The notes below the pieces were generated by a model. The model did no database searches. It was not told the origin of the DNA and saw only the letters and a program-made list of their open reading frames with translations. Below, one piece after another: positions 1 through 8,336 of a stretch of DNA of 64,000 nucleotides; positions within the stretch are counted from its first letter, which is position 1; each line of letters opens with the position of its first letter. Location: assembly GCF_000013085.1 (NCBI RefSeq), contig NC_007643.1:2403001-2467000 (forward strand). Direction: 5' to 3'. The DNA is from Rhodospirillum rubrum ATCC 11170 (GTDB lineage Bacteria > Pseudomonadota > Alphaproteobacteria > Rhodospirillales > Rhodospirillaceae). The position numbers and the translations under genes are program-made.

Positions 1-665
1 CCAAGTTCCTGTCGGGACACGGCAATGCGGTTGGCGGCGCGGTCGTCGAAAGCGGCCGTTTCAACTGGTCGGCCAGCGATAAATTCCCCGGGCTGTCGCA
101 GCCCGAACCGGCCTATCACGGAATGACCTTCCACGAGACCTTTGGCGATTTCGCCTTCACCACCAAGGCCCGCGCCGTCGCCCTGCGCGATTTCGGTCCG
201 GCGATGGCGCCGCAAAACGCCTTTCTGACCCTCACCGGCATCGAGACCCTGCCGCTGCGCATGGATCGCCACGTGGAAAACGCCAAAAAAGTCGCGGCCT
301 TCCTCGCCGCCCATCCCAAGGTGTCGTGGGTCAGCTATGCCGGACTGCCCGACAGCCCCTTCCACGGGCTTGCCGGCAAATATCTGCCCAAGGGCCCCGG
401 AGCGGTGTTCACCTTCGGGGTCGTCGGCGGCTTCGAAGCCGGCAAGAAGGTGGTCGAGGGAGTGCGGCTGTTCAGCCATCTCGCCAATGTCGGCGATACC
501 CGCTCGCTGATCCTCCACCCCGCCAGCACCACCCATCGCCAGCTTTCCGACGACCAACGCCAAGCCGCCGGGGCCGGCGACGAGGTGATCCGCCTGTCGG
601 TGGGCATCGAGACCGCCGCCGATCTGATCGCCGACCTTGACCAGGCCCTCGCCCTGATCGCGTGA
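1..665 (+). CDS. metY: O-acetylhomoserine sulfhydrylase-type PLP enzyme, C-terminal part
   Basis: This is a 5'-truncated gene, read from base 3 to the TGA at 663-665. It belongs to the Cys/Met-metabolism PLP family; the likely reaction is O-acetylhomoserine plus sulfide to homocysteine in the cytoplasm. The first complete codon in the window is a lysine followed by FLSGHGNAVGG, which matches the family's Schiff-base lysine motif, so the window opens on the catalytic lysine. Later family hallmarks are the GPAMAPQNAFLTLTGIETL stretch, the VKLFSHLANVGDTRSL-like block (here VRLFSHLANVGDT) and the terminal VRLSVGIE-type motif (IRLSVGIETAADLIADL). The N-terminal half lies outside the window. The last 213 bases are duplicated at 2728-2941. 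O-acetylserine or O-succinylhomoserine as substrate cannot be excluded from this part alone. Confidence 0.9.
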   Translation, partial: KFLSGHGNAVGGAVVESGRFNWSASDKFPGLSQPEPAYHGMTFHETFGDFAFTTKARAVALRDFGPAMAPQNAFLTLTGIETLPLRMDRHVENAKKVAAFLAAHPKVSWVSYAGLPDSPFHGLAGKYLPKGPGAVFTFGVVGGFEAGKKVVEGVRLFSHLANVGDTRSLILHPASTTHRQLSDDQRQAAGAGDEVIRLSVGIETAADLIADLDQALALIA

Positions 666-673
666 CTCCTCAG

Positions 674-721
674 CCATGAGGGGGAAGGGGAAAGTCTTCT
701 CGTTCCCCTTCCCCCTCATGG
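674..721 (+). terminator. Perfect 19-bp hairpin after metY
   Basis: A 19-base inverted repeat (674-692 with 703-721) begins 8 bases after the metY stop. The loop is about 10 bases. No clean T-run follows, so it may be a transcript-stabilising or weakly terminating hairpin. It is absent at the equivalent place after the duplicated metY fragment near 2942. Confidence 0.6.
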
Positions 722-770
722 TATACCAGAAAAGCACTCGTCTTTGTTTTATCTTTTTAAATCAATGTTT

Positions 771-798
771 TAATTGAATTCAAAAGACCAGGCGATAA
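771..798 (+). promoter_or_regulatory. Candidate sigma-28 (flagellar) promoter for the first chemoreceptor
   Basis: The element taat, 16 bases, ggcgataa lies about 140 bases upstream of the receptor start. It resembles the FliA consensus TAAA-N15-GCCGATAA, with one mismatch in each half and one base of extra spacing. It sits in an unusually AT-rich stretch for this genome. This is a pattern match only. Confidence 0.3.
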
Positions 799-935
799 TA
801 TTTTCTGCATACCACGCCACCCATGATAGTATTTTAATAGATCAATCGCCCTGCAAAGTCTTTTTCTACAAAATTGAATAAAATGCTCTTTTTTACTGGG
901 CAGGAGCGATTGTCTTTATAAAATGGGGGATACTC

Positions 936-2621
936 ATGACTTCTCTAAACAATCTTTCCGTTGGCCGTAAGCTTATCCTGGTCTTTTCCCTTCTCTTCCT
1001 GATGGTTGCCTGTCTCGGCGGTTTTTCGATCAAGGCGCTATCGGACATGAATGGGGCGGCGACCGATGTTTCGCAGACCCGTTTGCCGGCCATCGACAAG
1101 GCGCGCAGCCTGCAGTTCCTGATCTCCCGCCTACGCACCAACCAGATGGCTTACATGGTCGCCCAGGGCAGCGGCCTGGAAACGACCCGCAAGACCGTCG
1201 AGCAGACGGAGAAGGTCCTCGCCGCGACCCGGGCCGAGTATGAAAAACTGATGTCCTCGGCCGAAGAGCGCGAAGCCTATAAGACCTTCGCCGACAATTA
1301 CGCCGGCTTTGCCGCCGGACTGGTGCGCATCGCCGATCTCAGCAAGGCCGGACGCATCGACGAAGCCCGCGAATTGACCTGGGGGGAAACCCGCCCCTTC
1401 TATCTGGCGCTCGTCAAATCAACCGACCGGTTGACCGAATTGAGCCAGATTCAGGCCGCCGTGGCGGCGGCGAATATCGACCACACCAATCGCATCGCCC
1501 GTATCGGCATCATCGCCGCCTTGATCGCCGTTCTCATCGTTGCCGCCGTCGCCGGGGCGTTGCTGCGCCAGACCATCGCCGCCCCCTTGCTGGCGCTCCG
1601 CGCCACCATGGAGCGTCTGGCCCGCGACGACACCGCCGTCGATATCCCCGGCCACAACCGCAAGGACGAAGTTGGCGCCATGGCCCGCGCCGTTCTGGTC
1701 TTCAAGGACAGCATGATCGAAAGCCAGGGGCTGCGCGCCCGCGAAAACGCCGAACGCGCCAGCCAGGAACAGCGCGCCGCAACCTTGTCCCTGCTGACCC
1801 AGGACTTCGATACCAAGGCCAGTTCGGTGATCAATGATGTCGCCGAGGCCGCCGGCACCATGCAAACCACCGCCTCGCAATTGACGCAGGCGACCGAAAG
1901 CACGGCCGAGCAAAGCACCGCCGTCGCCGCCGCCGCCCAAGAGGCTTCGACCAACGTACAGACCGTCGCCGCCGCCGCCGAGGAATTGACCTCATCGATC
2001 GGCGAGATCAGCCGACAGATCGCCCAGGCCTCCCATGTCAGCCAGAAGGCGGTCGATCAGGCGGCCCATACCACCGGCATCGTCGGCGGCCTGGAACAGG
2101 CTGCCAAACGCATTGGCGAGGTTGTCGCCATGATCAATGACATCGCCAGCCAGACCAATCTTCTGGCGCTGAACGCGACGATCGAGGCGGCGCGGGCCGG
2201 TGATGCCGGCAAGGGCTTCGCCGTGGTCGCCGGCGAAGTGAAATCGCTGGCCAATCAGACGGCGCGGGCGACCGACGATATCACCCAGCAGATCGGCTCG
2301 GTGCAGACGGCGACGGGCGCGGCGGTTCAGGCAATCAACGAGATCGCCACGACCATCGGCGAGATCAACGAAATCTCGGCCAATATCGCTGCGGCGATGG
2401 AACAGCAAGGCGCGGCGACCCAGGAAATCGCCCGCAACGTCGAACAGGCGGCGACCGGAACCGATCAGGTGACCCGCAACATTCACGGCGTCAATCAAAC
2501 CGTTGATAATACCGGGCAATCCGCCAAAGACGTCTTGAATGCCGCTACCCGGCTGCGCGACGAATCCGCGGCCATGCAGACGCTGGTGACCACCTTCCTC
2601 GACAAGGTCCGCGCCCTATAA
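936..2621 (+). CDS. Methyl-accepting chemotaxis protein (first tandem copy)
   Basis: This 561-residue inner-membrane chemoreceptor would pass ligand signals to CheA/CheW. The order is: transmembrane helix about residues 12-33, a helical periplasmic sensor of the four-helix-bundle type to about 186, a second transmembrane helix about 187-209, HAMP to about 262, then the cytoplasmic signalling domain. The conserved hairpin tip is visible as [20 protein letters not shown] near residue 400. It ends FLDKVRAL without a CheR-tethering pentapeptide. The ATG follows a ggggga ribosome site at 923-928. The gene is colinear with its neighbour at 3209 with no length change. The two signalling halves are almost identical, while the sensor halves differ clearly, suggesting different ligands. 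The ligand is unknown. Confidence 0.95.
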   Translation: MTSLNNLSVGRKLILVFSLLFLMVACLGGFSIKALSDMNGAATDVSQTRLPAIDKARSLQFLISRLRTNQMAYMVAQGSGLETTRKTVEQTEKVLAATRAEYEKLMSSAEEREAYKTFADNYAGFAAGLVRIADLSKAGRIDEARELTWGETRPFYLALVKSTDRLTELSQIQAAVAAANIDHTNRIARIGIIAALIAVLIVAAVAGALLRQTIAAPLLALRATMERLARDDTAVDIPGHNRKDEVGAMARAVLVFKDSMIESQGLRARENAERASQEQRAATLSLLTQDFDTKASSVINDVAEAAGTMQTTASQLTQATESTAEQSTAVAAAAQEASTNVQTVAAAAEELTSSIGEISRQIAQASHVSQKAVDQAAHTTGIVGGLEQAAKRIGEVVAMINDIASQTNLLALNATIEAARAGDAGKGFAVVAGEVKSLANQTARATDDITQQIGSVQTATGAAVQAINEIATTIGEINEISANIAAAMEQQGAATQEIARNVEQAATGTDQVTRNIHGVNQTVDNTGQSAKDVLNAATRLRDESAAMQTLVTTFLDKVRAL

Positions 2622-2683
2622 GGCCAAGGCCCGCGCCGCCGTCCCGACCGAGGCGAGATCGGCAGGGCGGCGCGGGGCTGACG

Positions 2684-2726
2684 TCAGACGTTAAGCAGCA
2701 AATATTCGCGTTCCCAGCTTGAAATC
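2684..2726 (-). pseudogene. 3' fragment of the puuA-like gene left by the duplication
   Basis: It encodes the last 13 codons and the stop of the glutamine synthetase homologue annotated at 4957-6321, followed by its original downstream sequence (2622-2683). It has no start or upstream part, because at 2727 the sequence changes to metY. It is a relic marking the duplication boundary. Confidence 0.85.
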
Positions 2727-2727
2727 C

Positions 2728-2941
2728 GTCGAGGGGGTGCGGTTGTTCAGCCATCTCGCCAATGTCGGCGATACCCGCTCGCTGATCCTCCACCCCACCA
2801 GCCCCCCCCCATCGCCAGCTTTCCGACGACCAACGCCAAGCCGCCGGGGCCGGCGACGAGGTGATCCGCCTGTCGGTGGGCATCGAGACCGCCGCCGATC
2901 TGATCGCCGACCTTGAGCAGGCCCTCGCCCTGATCGCGTGA
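2728..2941 (+). pseudogene. 3' fragment of metY left by the duplication
   Basis: It matches positions 453-665 of the intact metY with few substitutions. One C has been added in a C-run near 2802-2810, which shifts the frame after the motif LILHP. There is no promoter or start of its own beyond a fused TTG at the junction (2719). The fragment is thus both truncated and frameshifted. The rest of 2942-3208 is the AT-rich leader of the second receptor; I see nothing else in the gene-free span 2622-3208. Confidence 0.88.
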
Positions 2942-3208
2942 CTCCACGACGGCTGAGGGGAAAAACAAGACAAGGCATTCCCCTGGTGGGCGACATCCCT
3001 TCGTCCACTAGGGTCATTTTATCTTTTAAAAACAAACGGCTAACAATAAATTTAACGACGCTCTATAATAACCTCCCCCCCCTTTCGCCACTTATGCTAG
3101 TACCTCGACCAAAGAATCGGCGCACCACGCGATCCCTTTGAAATTAGATCAAATACAGTCCTATTTCTGCGTAGCTGAGCTGATTATCGTAACAAAATCG
3201 GGGGGCAC

Positions 3209-4894
3209 ATGACTTCTCTGAACAATCTCTCTGTTGGCCGCAAGCTTATCCTGGTCTTCTCGATCATCTTTCTTATGGTAGCGGGATTGGGAAGTTTCGC
3301 CATCAAGGCGTTGTCCGATATGAACAGGGCAGCGACCGATGTTACGGAAACGCGGCTTCCCGCCGTCGAAAAAGCCCGCAGCCTGCAATTCCTGGTCTCT
3401 AGTCTGCGGACCAATCAGATGGCCTATATGGTCGCCCAGGGCGACGACTTCGATGCCACCCGCGAGGCCGTCGAGACCATCGAAGAAGTCGTTTACGACA
3501 CCCGCGAATCGTATGAAAAGCTGATGTCCTCGCCCGAGGAACGCGAGGCCTATGGCGTCTTTACCGATAATTTCGCCGGCTTCTCGGCCGGTATGACCCG
3601 CATCGCCCAACTCAGCCAGGCGGGACGGATCGACGAGGCCCGCGCTTTGACCTGGGGCGAGACCCAGCCGTTTTATCTGGCTTTGGTCCAATCGACCGAC
3701 CGCCTGACCGAATTGAGCCAGACCCAGGCCGCCAAGGCTTCGGCGAATATCGACCACACCAACAAGGTCGCCCGCATCGGCATCATCGCCGCCTTGATCG
3801 CCGTTCTGATCATCGCCGCCATCGCCGGCGCGCTGCTGCGCCAGACCATCGCCGCCCCGCTGCTGGCGCTGCGCGGAACCATGGAGCGTCTGGCCCGCGA
3901 CGACACGGCCGTCGAGATCCCCGGCCACGAGCGCAAGGACGAGGTTGGCGCCATGGCCCGCGCCGTCCTGGTCTTCAAGGACGGCATGATCGAAAGCGAA
4001 AGGCTGCGGGCGCGCGAAAACGCCGAGCGCATCGGCAAGGAGGAGCGGGCCAACACCCTGGCCGTTCTGACCCACGACTTCGACACCCAGGCCAGCTCGG
4101 TGATCAATGATGTCGCCGAGGCCGCCGGCGCCATGCAAGTCACCGCCTCGCAGCTGACGCAGGCGGCCGACAGCACCGCCGAGCAAAGCACCGCCGTCGC
4201 CGCCGCCGCCCAAGAGGCTTCGACCAATGTGCAGACCGTCGCCGCCGCCGCCGAGGAACTGACCTCGTCGATCGGCGAGATCAGCCGCCAGATCGCCCAG
4301 GCTTCCCAGGTCAGCCAGAAGGCGGTCGATCAGGCGGCCCATACCACCGGCATCGTCGGCGGCCTGGAACAGGCGGCCAAACGCATTGGCGAGGTTGTCG
4401 CCATGATCAACGACATCGCCAGCCAGACCAATCTTCTGGCGCTGAACGCGACGATCGAGGCGGCGCGGGCCGGCGACGCCGGCAAGGGCTTCGCCGTCGT
4501 CGCCGGCGAGGTGAAGTCGCTGGCCAATCAGACGGCGCGGGCGACCGACGATATCACCCAGCAGATCGGCTCGGTGCAGACGGCGACCGGAGCGGCGGTC
4601 GAGGCGATCAATGAAATCGCCACGACCATCGGCGAAATCAACGAGATTTCGGCCAATATCGCCGCGGCGATGGAACAGCAAGGCGCCGCGACCCAGGAAA
4701 TCGCCCGCAACGTCGAACAGGCGGCGACCGGAACCGATCAGGTGACCCGCAACATTCACGGGGTGAACCGGACCGTCGATGATACGGGGCACTCCGCCCA
4801 AGAGGTTCTTAACGCCGCCACCCGGCTGCGCGACGAATCCGCGGCCATGCAGACGCTGGTGACCACCTTCCTCGACAAGGTCCGCGCCCTGTAA
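3209..4894 (+). CDS. Methyl-accepting chemotaxis protein (second tandem copy)
   Basis: This 561-residue receptor has the same layout as the copy at 936: transmembrane helix about 12-33, periplasmic helical sensor, second transmembrane helix about 187-209, HAMP, and the cytoplasmic signalling domain with the [20 protein letters not shown] tip region. Its sensor differs from the first copy at many residues (for example [20 protein letters not shown] against [20 protein letters not shown]), while the last 250 residues are nearly the same. A ggggggcac stretch precedes the ATG. The leader 2942-3208 is AT-rich and not recognisably related to the leader of copy one, so expression may differ. No che genes lie nearby. 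Confidence 0.95.
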   Translation: MTSLNNLSVGRKLILVFSIIFLMVAGLGSFAIKALSDMNRAATDVTETRLPAVEKARSLQFLVSSLRTNQMAYMVAQGDDFDATREAVETIEEVVYDTRESYEKLMSSPEEREAYGVFTDNFAGFSAGMTRIAQLSQAGRIDEARALTWGETQPFYLALVQSTDRLTELSQTQAAKASANIDHTNKVARIGIIAALIAVLIIAAIAGALLRQTIAAPLLALRGTMERLARDDTAVEIPGHERKDEVGAMARAVLVFKDGMIESERLRARENAERIGKEERANTLAVLTHDFDTQASSVINDVAEAAGAMQVTASQLTQAADSTAEQSTAVAAAAQEASTNVQTVAAAAEELTSSIGEISRQIAQASQVSQKAVDQAAHTTGIVGGLEQAAKRIGEVVAMINDIASQTNLLALNATIEAARAGDAGKGFAVVAGEVKSLANQTARATDDITQQIGSVQTATGAAVEAINEIATTIGEINEISANIAAAMEQQGAATQEIARNVEQAATGTDQVTRNIHGVNRTVDDTGHSAQEVLNAATRLRDESAAMQTLVTTFLDKVRAL

Positions 4895-4956
4895 GGCCAA
4901 GGCCCGCGCCGCCGTCCCGACCGAGGCGAGATCGGCAGGGCGGCGCGGGGCCGACG

Positions 4957-6321
4957 TCAGACGTTAAGCAGCAAGTATTCGCGTTCCCAGCTTGAAATCA
5001 CATGCTGGTAGGCATCCCATTCCGCCCATTTCACCGAGGCGTAGACGCGGACGAAATCGGCGTTGAGCAATTCATGCAGCGGCCGGGCCCGTTCGAAGCG
5101 TTCGATGGCATCGGGCAGATGGCGCGGCAGGTTGTGGGCACGGGTATAGGCGCTGCCGGTGATCGGCGCGGTGGGTTCGATCTTTTCGATCATCCCCAGA
5201 TAGCCGCAGGCCAATGAGGCGGCGATCGCCAGATAGGGGTTGGCATCGGCCCCCGACAGGCGGTTTTCAACCCGGCGGGCGCTGGCGTCGGCATAGGGCA
5301 CGCGCAACGACACCGTGCGGTTGTCATGGCCCCAATGCATGTTGATCGGCGCCGACTGATCGGGCAGGAAGCGCCGGTAGCTGTTGACGTTGGGCGCCAG
5401 CATCAGCATGCAGTGGGGCAGGTATTTCTGCAGGCCGCCGATGTGCCAGCGGAACAGATCCGAATCCTCGCCGTTCTTCTTGACCAGGATATTCCGCCCG
5501 CTTTCGGCATCGGTGATGCTTTGGTGCAGGTGCATGGCGCTGCCCGGCTGACCGGCCAGCGGCTTGGCCATGAAGGTGGCATAGACGTTATGGCGAAGGG
5601 CGGCCTGACGCACCGTGCGCTTGAACAAGAACACCTGATCGGCCAGTTCCATCGGATCGCCATGGAGAAAATTGATCTCCATCTGCGCCGAGCCCGATTC
5701 ATGGTGCAGGGTATCAAGGTCGAGGTTCTGTTCCTCGGCGTAATCGTAGATGTCCTCGAACAACGGATCGAATTCGTTGACGGCGTCGATGCCATAGGCC
5801 TGACGCCCGGTTTCGGCCCGGCCCGAGCGGCCGATCGGCGGTTCCAGCGGATAATCGGGATCGGCGTTGATCCGCACCAGATAGAATTCCAGTTCCGGCG
5901 CGACCACCGGCTTCCACCCCTGCTTTTCATAAAGCGCCAGGATGTTGCGCAACACCTGACGGGGGGCGCAATGCACCTCGGAGCGATCGCGGTGGAAGCA
6001 ATCGTTGATCACCTGGGCCGTCGGCTCCTCGTACCAGGGGACGACGCGGATGGTCCGGGGGTCGGGGCGCAGGTAAACGTCCGAATCGGCGATATCGACC
6101 GGATCATCCTCGGGGTATTCGCCGGTCACCGTCTGGGTGAAGACCGACTCGGGCAAGCGCAACCCCCGGTCGCGCAAGCACGAGAGGAATTTGCGCGCGG
6201 GCAGGATCTTGCCCCGGGGGATTCCCGATAGATCGGGCACGAGACATTCGACCTCGGTGATGCCACGGCTTTTGATCCACCGTTCGAGATCGTCGATAGT
6301 CTGCGGTTCTGCGGTTTTCAT
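4957..6321 (-). CDS. puuA: Glutamine synthetase homologue, gamma-glutamylputrescine synthetase-like
   Basis: This 454-residue protein is of the glutamine synthetase superfamily, close to PuuA-type enzymes that join glutamate to putrescine or another amine using ATP. Visible landmarks are the N-terminal beta-Grasp part (VECLVPDLSGIPRGKILPA), ELEFYLV and SAQMEINF metal-ligand strands, HLHQS, the NSYRRFLP and NRTVSLRVP substrate/ATP loops and ANPYLAIAASLACGYLG near the C-terminus. It lacks the adenylylation-loop tyrosine context seen in the true GlnA at 11176. No puuBCD genes adjoin it, so the substrate is inferred from family resemblance; other gamma-glutamyl-amide ligases are possible. It is convergent with the second receptor. 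Its 3' end is duplicated at 2684. Confidence 0.8.
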   Translation of the reverse strand: MKTAEPQTIDDLERWIKSRGITEVECLVPDLSGIPRGKILPARKFLSCLRDRGLRLPESVFTQTVTGEYPEDDPVDIADSDVYLRPDPRTIRVVPWYEEPTAQVINDCFHRDRSEVHCAPRQVLRNILALYEKQGWKPVVAPELEFYLVRINADPDYPLEPPIGRSGRAETGRQAYGIDAVNEFDPLFEDIYDYAEEQNLDLDTLHHESGSAQMEINFLHGDPMELADQVFLFKRTVRQAALRHNVYATFMAKPLAGQPGSAMHLHQSITDAESGRNILVKKNGEDSDLFRWHIGGLQKYLPHCMLMLAPNVNSYRRFLPDQSAPINMHWGHDNRTVSLRVPYADASARRVENRLSGADANPYLAIAASLACGYLGMIEKIEPTAPITGSAYTRAHNLPRHLPDAIERFERARPLHELLNADFVRVYASVKWAEWDAYQHVISSWEREYLLLNV

Positions 6322-6509
6322 GTGAGGGCCAGATTAGAAGGTTAGGAGGCGGGAAGCCGCCACCAAAGGTGGGCTGTTGCTTTCGCCCGGCCGAGCGGCG
6401 TAGGTTTAAGTCACGGCCATTCGGACGGATATTTGGCGCGGGATGGCCGATGAGGCGGCCCGGCCTCCACCCCGGGGAGCTGTTTTCAGACCCCGCGAGG
6501 CTTGAGCCC

Positions 6510-7055
6510 ATGGACATGGTTACCCTGATCGGCATCCTGGTTGTCGCCGGCTTGGCGATCGTCCTTATCGGGGCGATGATCAACTATATGTCATCCTTGG
6601 TGAAAAGCGCTTACCAGATCAAGATCGAACTGCGGGCCGATCTGGAAAGCGGCCTGCAAAGCATGCGCGACGACATTGACAGGCGCGCGAAATGGGCCAA
6701 AGGCGAGATGATCGAGGAAACGGCGAAGATCCGTGATTCCCTGACCCAGCAAGCCAATGACCGGACTTCGGCGCTGCGCGAGTCGCTGCTGCGCGCCGTG
6801 GTCGAGGCCCGCGACGCCGATCTGACCGCCATCGCCGCCATGGCCGATCGCGTTGGCCTGCTTGATCGCCGGATCTCGAGCCTCGAGCAGGAAACCGCCT
6901 ATCGCCGCGATATGACCCTGCGCGCCCGCCATACCCCGGGCACCGCCACCGAGGCCACGCCGCCGCCGCCGCCCCAGGCTCCGGCTCCGGCTCCGACAAG
7001 CGCGCCCTCGCCGTCCTCGCCGTCTCCGTCTTCATCGGCCAACGCCCGGGGCTGA
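6510..7055 (+). CDS. Membrane-anchored coiled-coil protein with proline-rich tail
   Basis: The function is not recognised. The predicted protein has 181 residues, counted from the ATG of MDMVTLIGILVV, which starts the hydrophobic helix at once; an in-frame start at 6369 would add 47 unlikely residues. One transmembrane segment covers about residues 4-27. It is followed by a long charged, heptad-like helix (about 30-140; ELRADLESGLQSMRDDIDRR and similar) and a low-complexity Pro/Ala/Ser tail (about 150-181). The layout suggests an inner-membrane anchor with a cytoplasmic coiled coil. The next gene starts 2 bases after the stop, so the two are probably cotranscribed. Confidence 0.65.
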   Translation: MDMVTLIGILVVAGLAIVLIGAMINYMSSLVKSAYQIKIELRADLESGLQSMRDDIDRRAKWAKGEMIEETAKIRDSLTQQANDRTSALRESLLRAVVEARDADLTAIAAMADRVGLLDRRISSLEQETAYRRDMTLRARHTPGTATEATPPPPPQAPAPAPTSAPSPSSPSPSSSANARG

Positions 7056-7057
7056 TA

Positions 7058-7426
7058 ATGCCCGATGAGTCCGATCGCCGTCCTGGCGATGCCGTGAGGC
7101 GTCCTACGCCTGACGACGCCTTGAGGCGTCCCGCCTCAGAAGACAGCTTGAGGCGTCCCGCCTCGGAAGACGGCTTGAGGCGTCCCGCCTCAGAAGACAG
7201 CTTGAGGCGTCCCGCCTCGGAAGACGGCCGCCGCCGGCAGTTCCTGGTCTATCGGGGGCGGCTGCGCCGCCTTGATCGCGCCGCCCGTCGCCAGCGGCGC
7301 CGCGACTCCCTGCGCATCGTCAAGCAGTTCCTGATCGTCGGCTCGGTCGTTCTCGCGCTGGCGCTGGTGTTCTTGCTGATGACCGGCGCCCTGCGGGTGA
7401 TCGCCCCCTTTCTCCAAATCCTTTGA
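7058..7426 (+). CDS. Small repeat-containing membrane protein
   Basis: This is an unrecognised 122-residue protein. Residues 13-57 form five consecutive 9-residue units of the type LRRPASEDS/LRRPASEDG, the first one degenerate (VRRPTPDDA). A strongly basic stretch (58-87) follows, then one transmembrane helix (about 90-112) and a short tail. The repeats make a zwitterionic arm that would face the cytoplasm by the positive-inside rule. Each repeat contains R-x-x-S, a sequence some Ser/Thr kinases favour, but that is only a resemblance. It starts 2 bases after the preceding coiled-coil gene. Slipped-strand events could change the repeat number without breaking frame. Confidence 0.6.
   Translation: MPDESDRRPGDAVRRPTPDDALRRPASEDSLRRPASEDGLRRPASEDSLRRPASEDGRRRQFLVYRGRLRRLDRAARRQRRRDSLRIVKQFLIVGSVVLALALVFLLMTGALRVIAPFLQIL
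7094..7228 (+). repeat. Five tandem 27-bp in-frame repeats
   Basis: Four near-identical 27-base units start at 7121, 7148, 7175 and 7202, preceded by a degenerate unit at 7094. The good units alternate A-B-A-B (agaagacagc versus ggaagacggc endings), so the last duplication probably copied a 54-base pair of units. Each unit holds the small inverted repeat gaggc...gcctc. Confidence 0.9.
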
Positions 7427-7568
7427 AAGATTTGGACGGGCCGGCCGCCAAGAAAACCACCCGTAATTTAGTTAAAATGCGACCAATTTTCAAAACCTTG
7501 CAGGATGCCCGAAAACCTCGCATGCTGCGCTGAAAGGGATCACAAACTAATAATAAGGACTTAGCATC

Positions 7569-8198
7569 ATGGCGCCCCACAGTTGGTCAAACCGCTACGC
7601 CACGGGATTGCGGGCGATTGACGATGACCACCGGGGACTGTTCGAATTGGTCGACGCCCTGGAGGAACACCACGAGAAAGCCTCGGGCTCCTCTTTGGTC
7701 GCCGCGACCATCGCGGCGCTTCAGGTCTACGCCGCCGAACATTTCGCCCGCGAAGAGCGCTTCATGCGCAAGGCCCATTTCCCCGATTTCGAACGCCACC
7801 ACCGCATCCACGAGGATTTCCGCGCCCTGGTCGACGCCCTGGCGCGTTTTCAAGGCCAAAGCCCCGACAGCGTCGACCTTGGCCGGGTGACCCGCTTCCT
7901 CAACCGCTGGATCGGCGAGCATATCCTGGTCAAGGATATGGAATACCTGCCCTATGTGACCGGCGAGGCCACCGGCACGCCCCACAGCCTGGAAAAGCCG
8001 GCGCTGACGGAACTAACGGTCCATGTGCCCGCCGAGAAGCGCGACGCGGTGATCCAATTCGCCGCGCTGCTCACCGAAGGGGGCGAAATCGCCGAAGCCC
8101 TGGAACAGGCCCTATCCACCCGCCTGCGCCAGCGCTTCGAGCGCTTCGACCGCCAAGCGCATGCCCTGTTCGAACGCCACGAGCCCCCCGCCCCCTGA
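7569..8198 (+). CDS. Bacteriohemerythrin with C-terminal extension
   Basis: This 209-residue non-heme di-iron oxygen-binding protein is probably cytoplasmic. The hemerythrin four-helix core covers about residues 5-130, with candidate iron ligands His21 (DDDHRGLF), His58 and Glu62 (AEHFAREERF), His77 or His78 and His81 (ERHHRIHEDF), and His118 and Asp123 (GEHILVKDMEYLPY). Family members can store or deliver O2, or sense it. Bacteriohemerythrins are usually about 130-150 residues; here about 75 extra residues rich in charged helix (ALLTEGGEIAEALEQAL...) follow. The ATG is preceded by aataaggac. The 142 bases upstream hold no other gene. It is convergent with creA. Confidence 0.9.
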   Translation: MAPHSWSNRYATGLRAIDDDHRGLFELVDALEEHHEKASGSSLVAATIAALQVYAAEHFAREERFMRKAHFPDFERHHRIHEDFRALVDALARFQGQSPDSVDLGRVTRFLNRWIGEHILVKDMEYLPYVTGEATGTPHSLEKPALTELTVHVPAEKRDAVIQFAALLTEGGEIAEALEQALSTRLRQRFERFDRQAHALFERHEPPAP

Positions 8199-8236
8199 CC
8201 GGACAAGGCCCCCCTCGCGTCGCCAAGACGGCCGAA

Positions 8237-8272
8237 AGCGGCGAGCGGGAAATCCGGTTCCCGCTCGCCGCT
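8237..8272 (+). terminator. 14-bp GC-rich hairpin between hemerythrin and creA
   Basis: A perfect 14-base inverted repeat (8237-8250 with 8259-8272) has an 8-base loop. It lies 38 bases after the hemerythrin stop and runs into the dispersed element that starts at 8267. No T-run follows. Confidence 0.55.
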
Positions 8273-8330
8273 CTCAGAGCTTGATCGTCACGCAAAACGT
8301 CGTCGCACTCTGGTTTTAGAGTGCTCGGGC
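8267..8330 (+). repeat. Dispersed intergenic hairpin element, copy A
   Basis: About 64 bases are roughly 75% identical to 40452-40514. Both contain gccgctctc, cttgat, tca, gca, cgtcg and an imperfect palindrome: here gcactct pairs with agagtgc (8305-8324). In copy B the pair is gcgctct with agagcgc, so an A-T pair has become G-C on both arms. Both copies lie between convergent genes and end about 6 bases before the stop of the minus-strand gene. Confidence 0.75.
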
Positions 8331-8336
8331 TATGCC

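Larger units (their letters stand above)
453..2726 (+). repeat. Left copy of a 2.27-kb tandem segmental duplication
   Basis: The unit runs from inside metY through the first chemoreceptor to the 3' end of the puuA-like gene. Aligned landmarks in the right copy are offset by 2273-2276 bases: metY stop 663 versus 2939, receptor start 936 versus 3209, receptor stop 2621 versus 4894, puuA stop 2684 versus 4957. The terminal segment after the receptor (2622-2726) differs from 4895-4999 at only about two positions. Confidence 0.9.
2728..4999 (+). repeat. Right copy of the tandem segmental duplication
   Basis: The junction lies at 2726-2728: puuA 3' sequence ending in ttgaaatc is joined, with one extra c, directly to metY sequence starting gtcgaggg (position 453 in the intact gene). 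The copy then carries the metY 3' end, the second chemoreceptor and the puuA 3' end, and runs on into the intact puuA-like gene. Confidence 0.9.

Noticed and set aside
2719-2916. A 65-codon open frame starting at the duplication junction.
   Set aside because: It is a chance TTG fused to the metY fragment and changes frame at the C-run; no evidence of a functional product.
3161-4900. A 579-codon open frame antisense to the second chemoreceptor.
   Set aside because: High GC with strong third-position bias keeps the antisense frame open. The forward frame is an unmistakable receptor, and the antisense product matches nothing.
7094-7228. Possible CRISPR-like repeats.
   Set aside because: The 27-base units are contiguous with no spacers and encode an in-frame peptide repeat.
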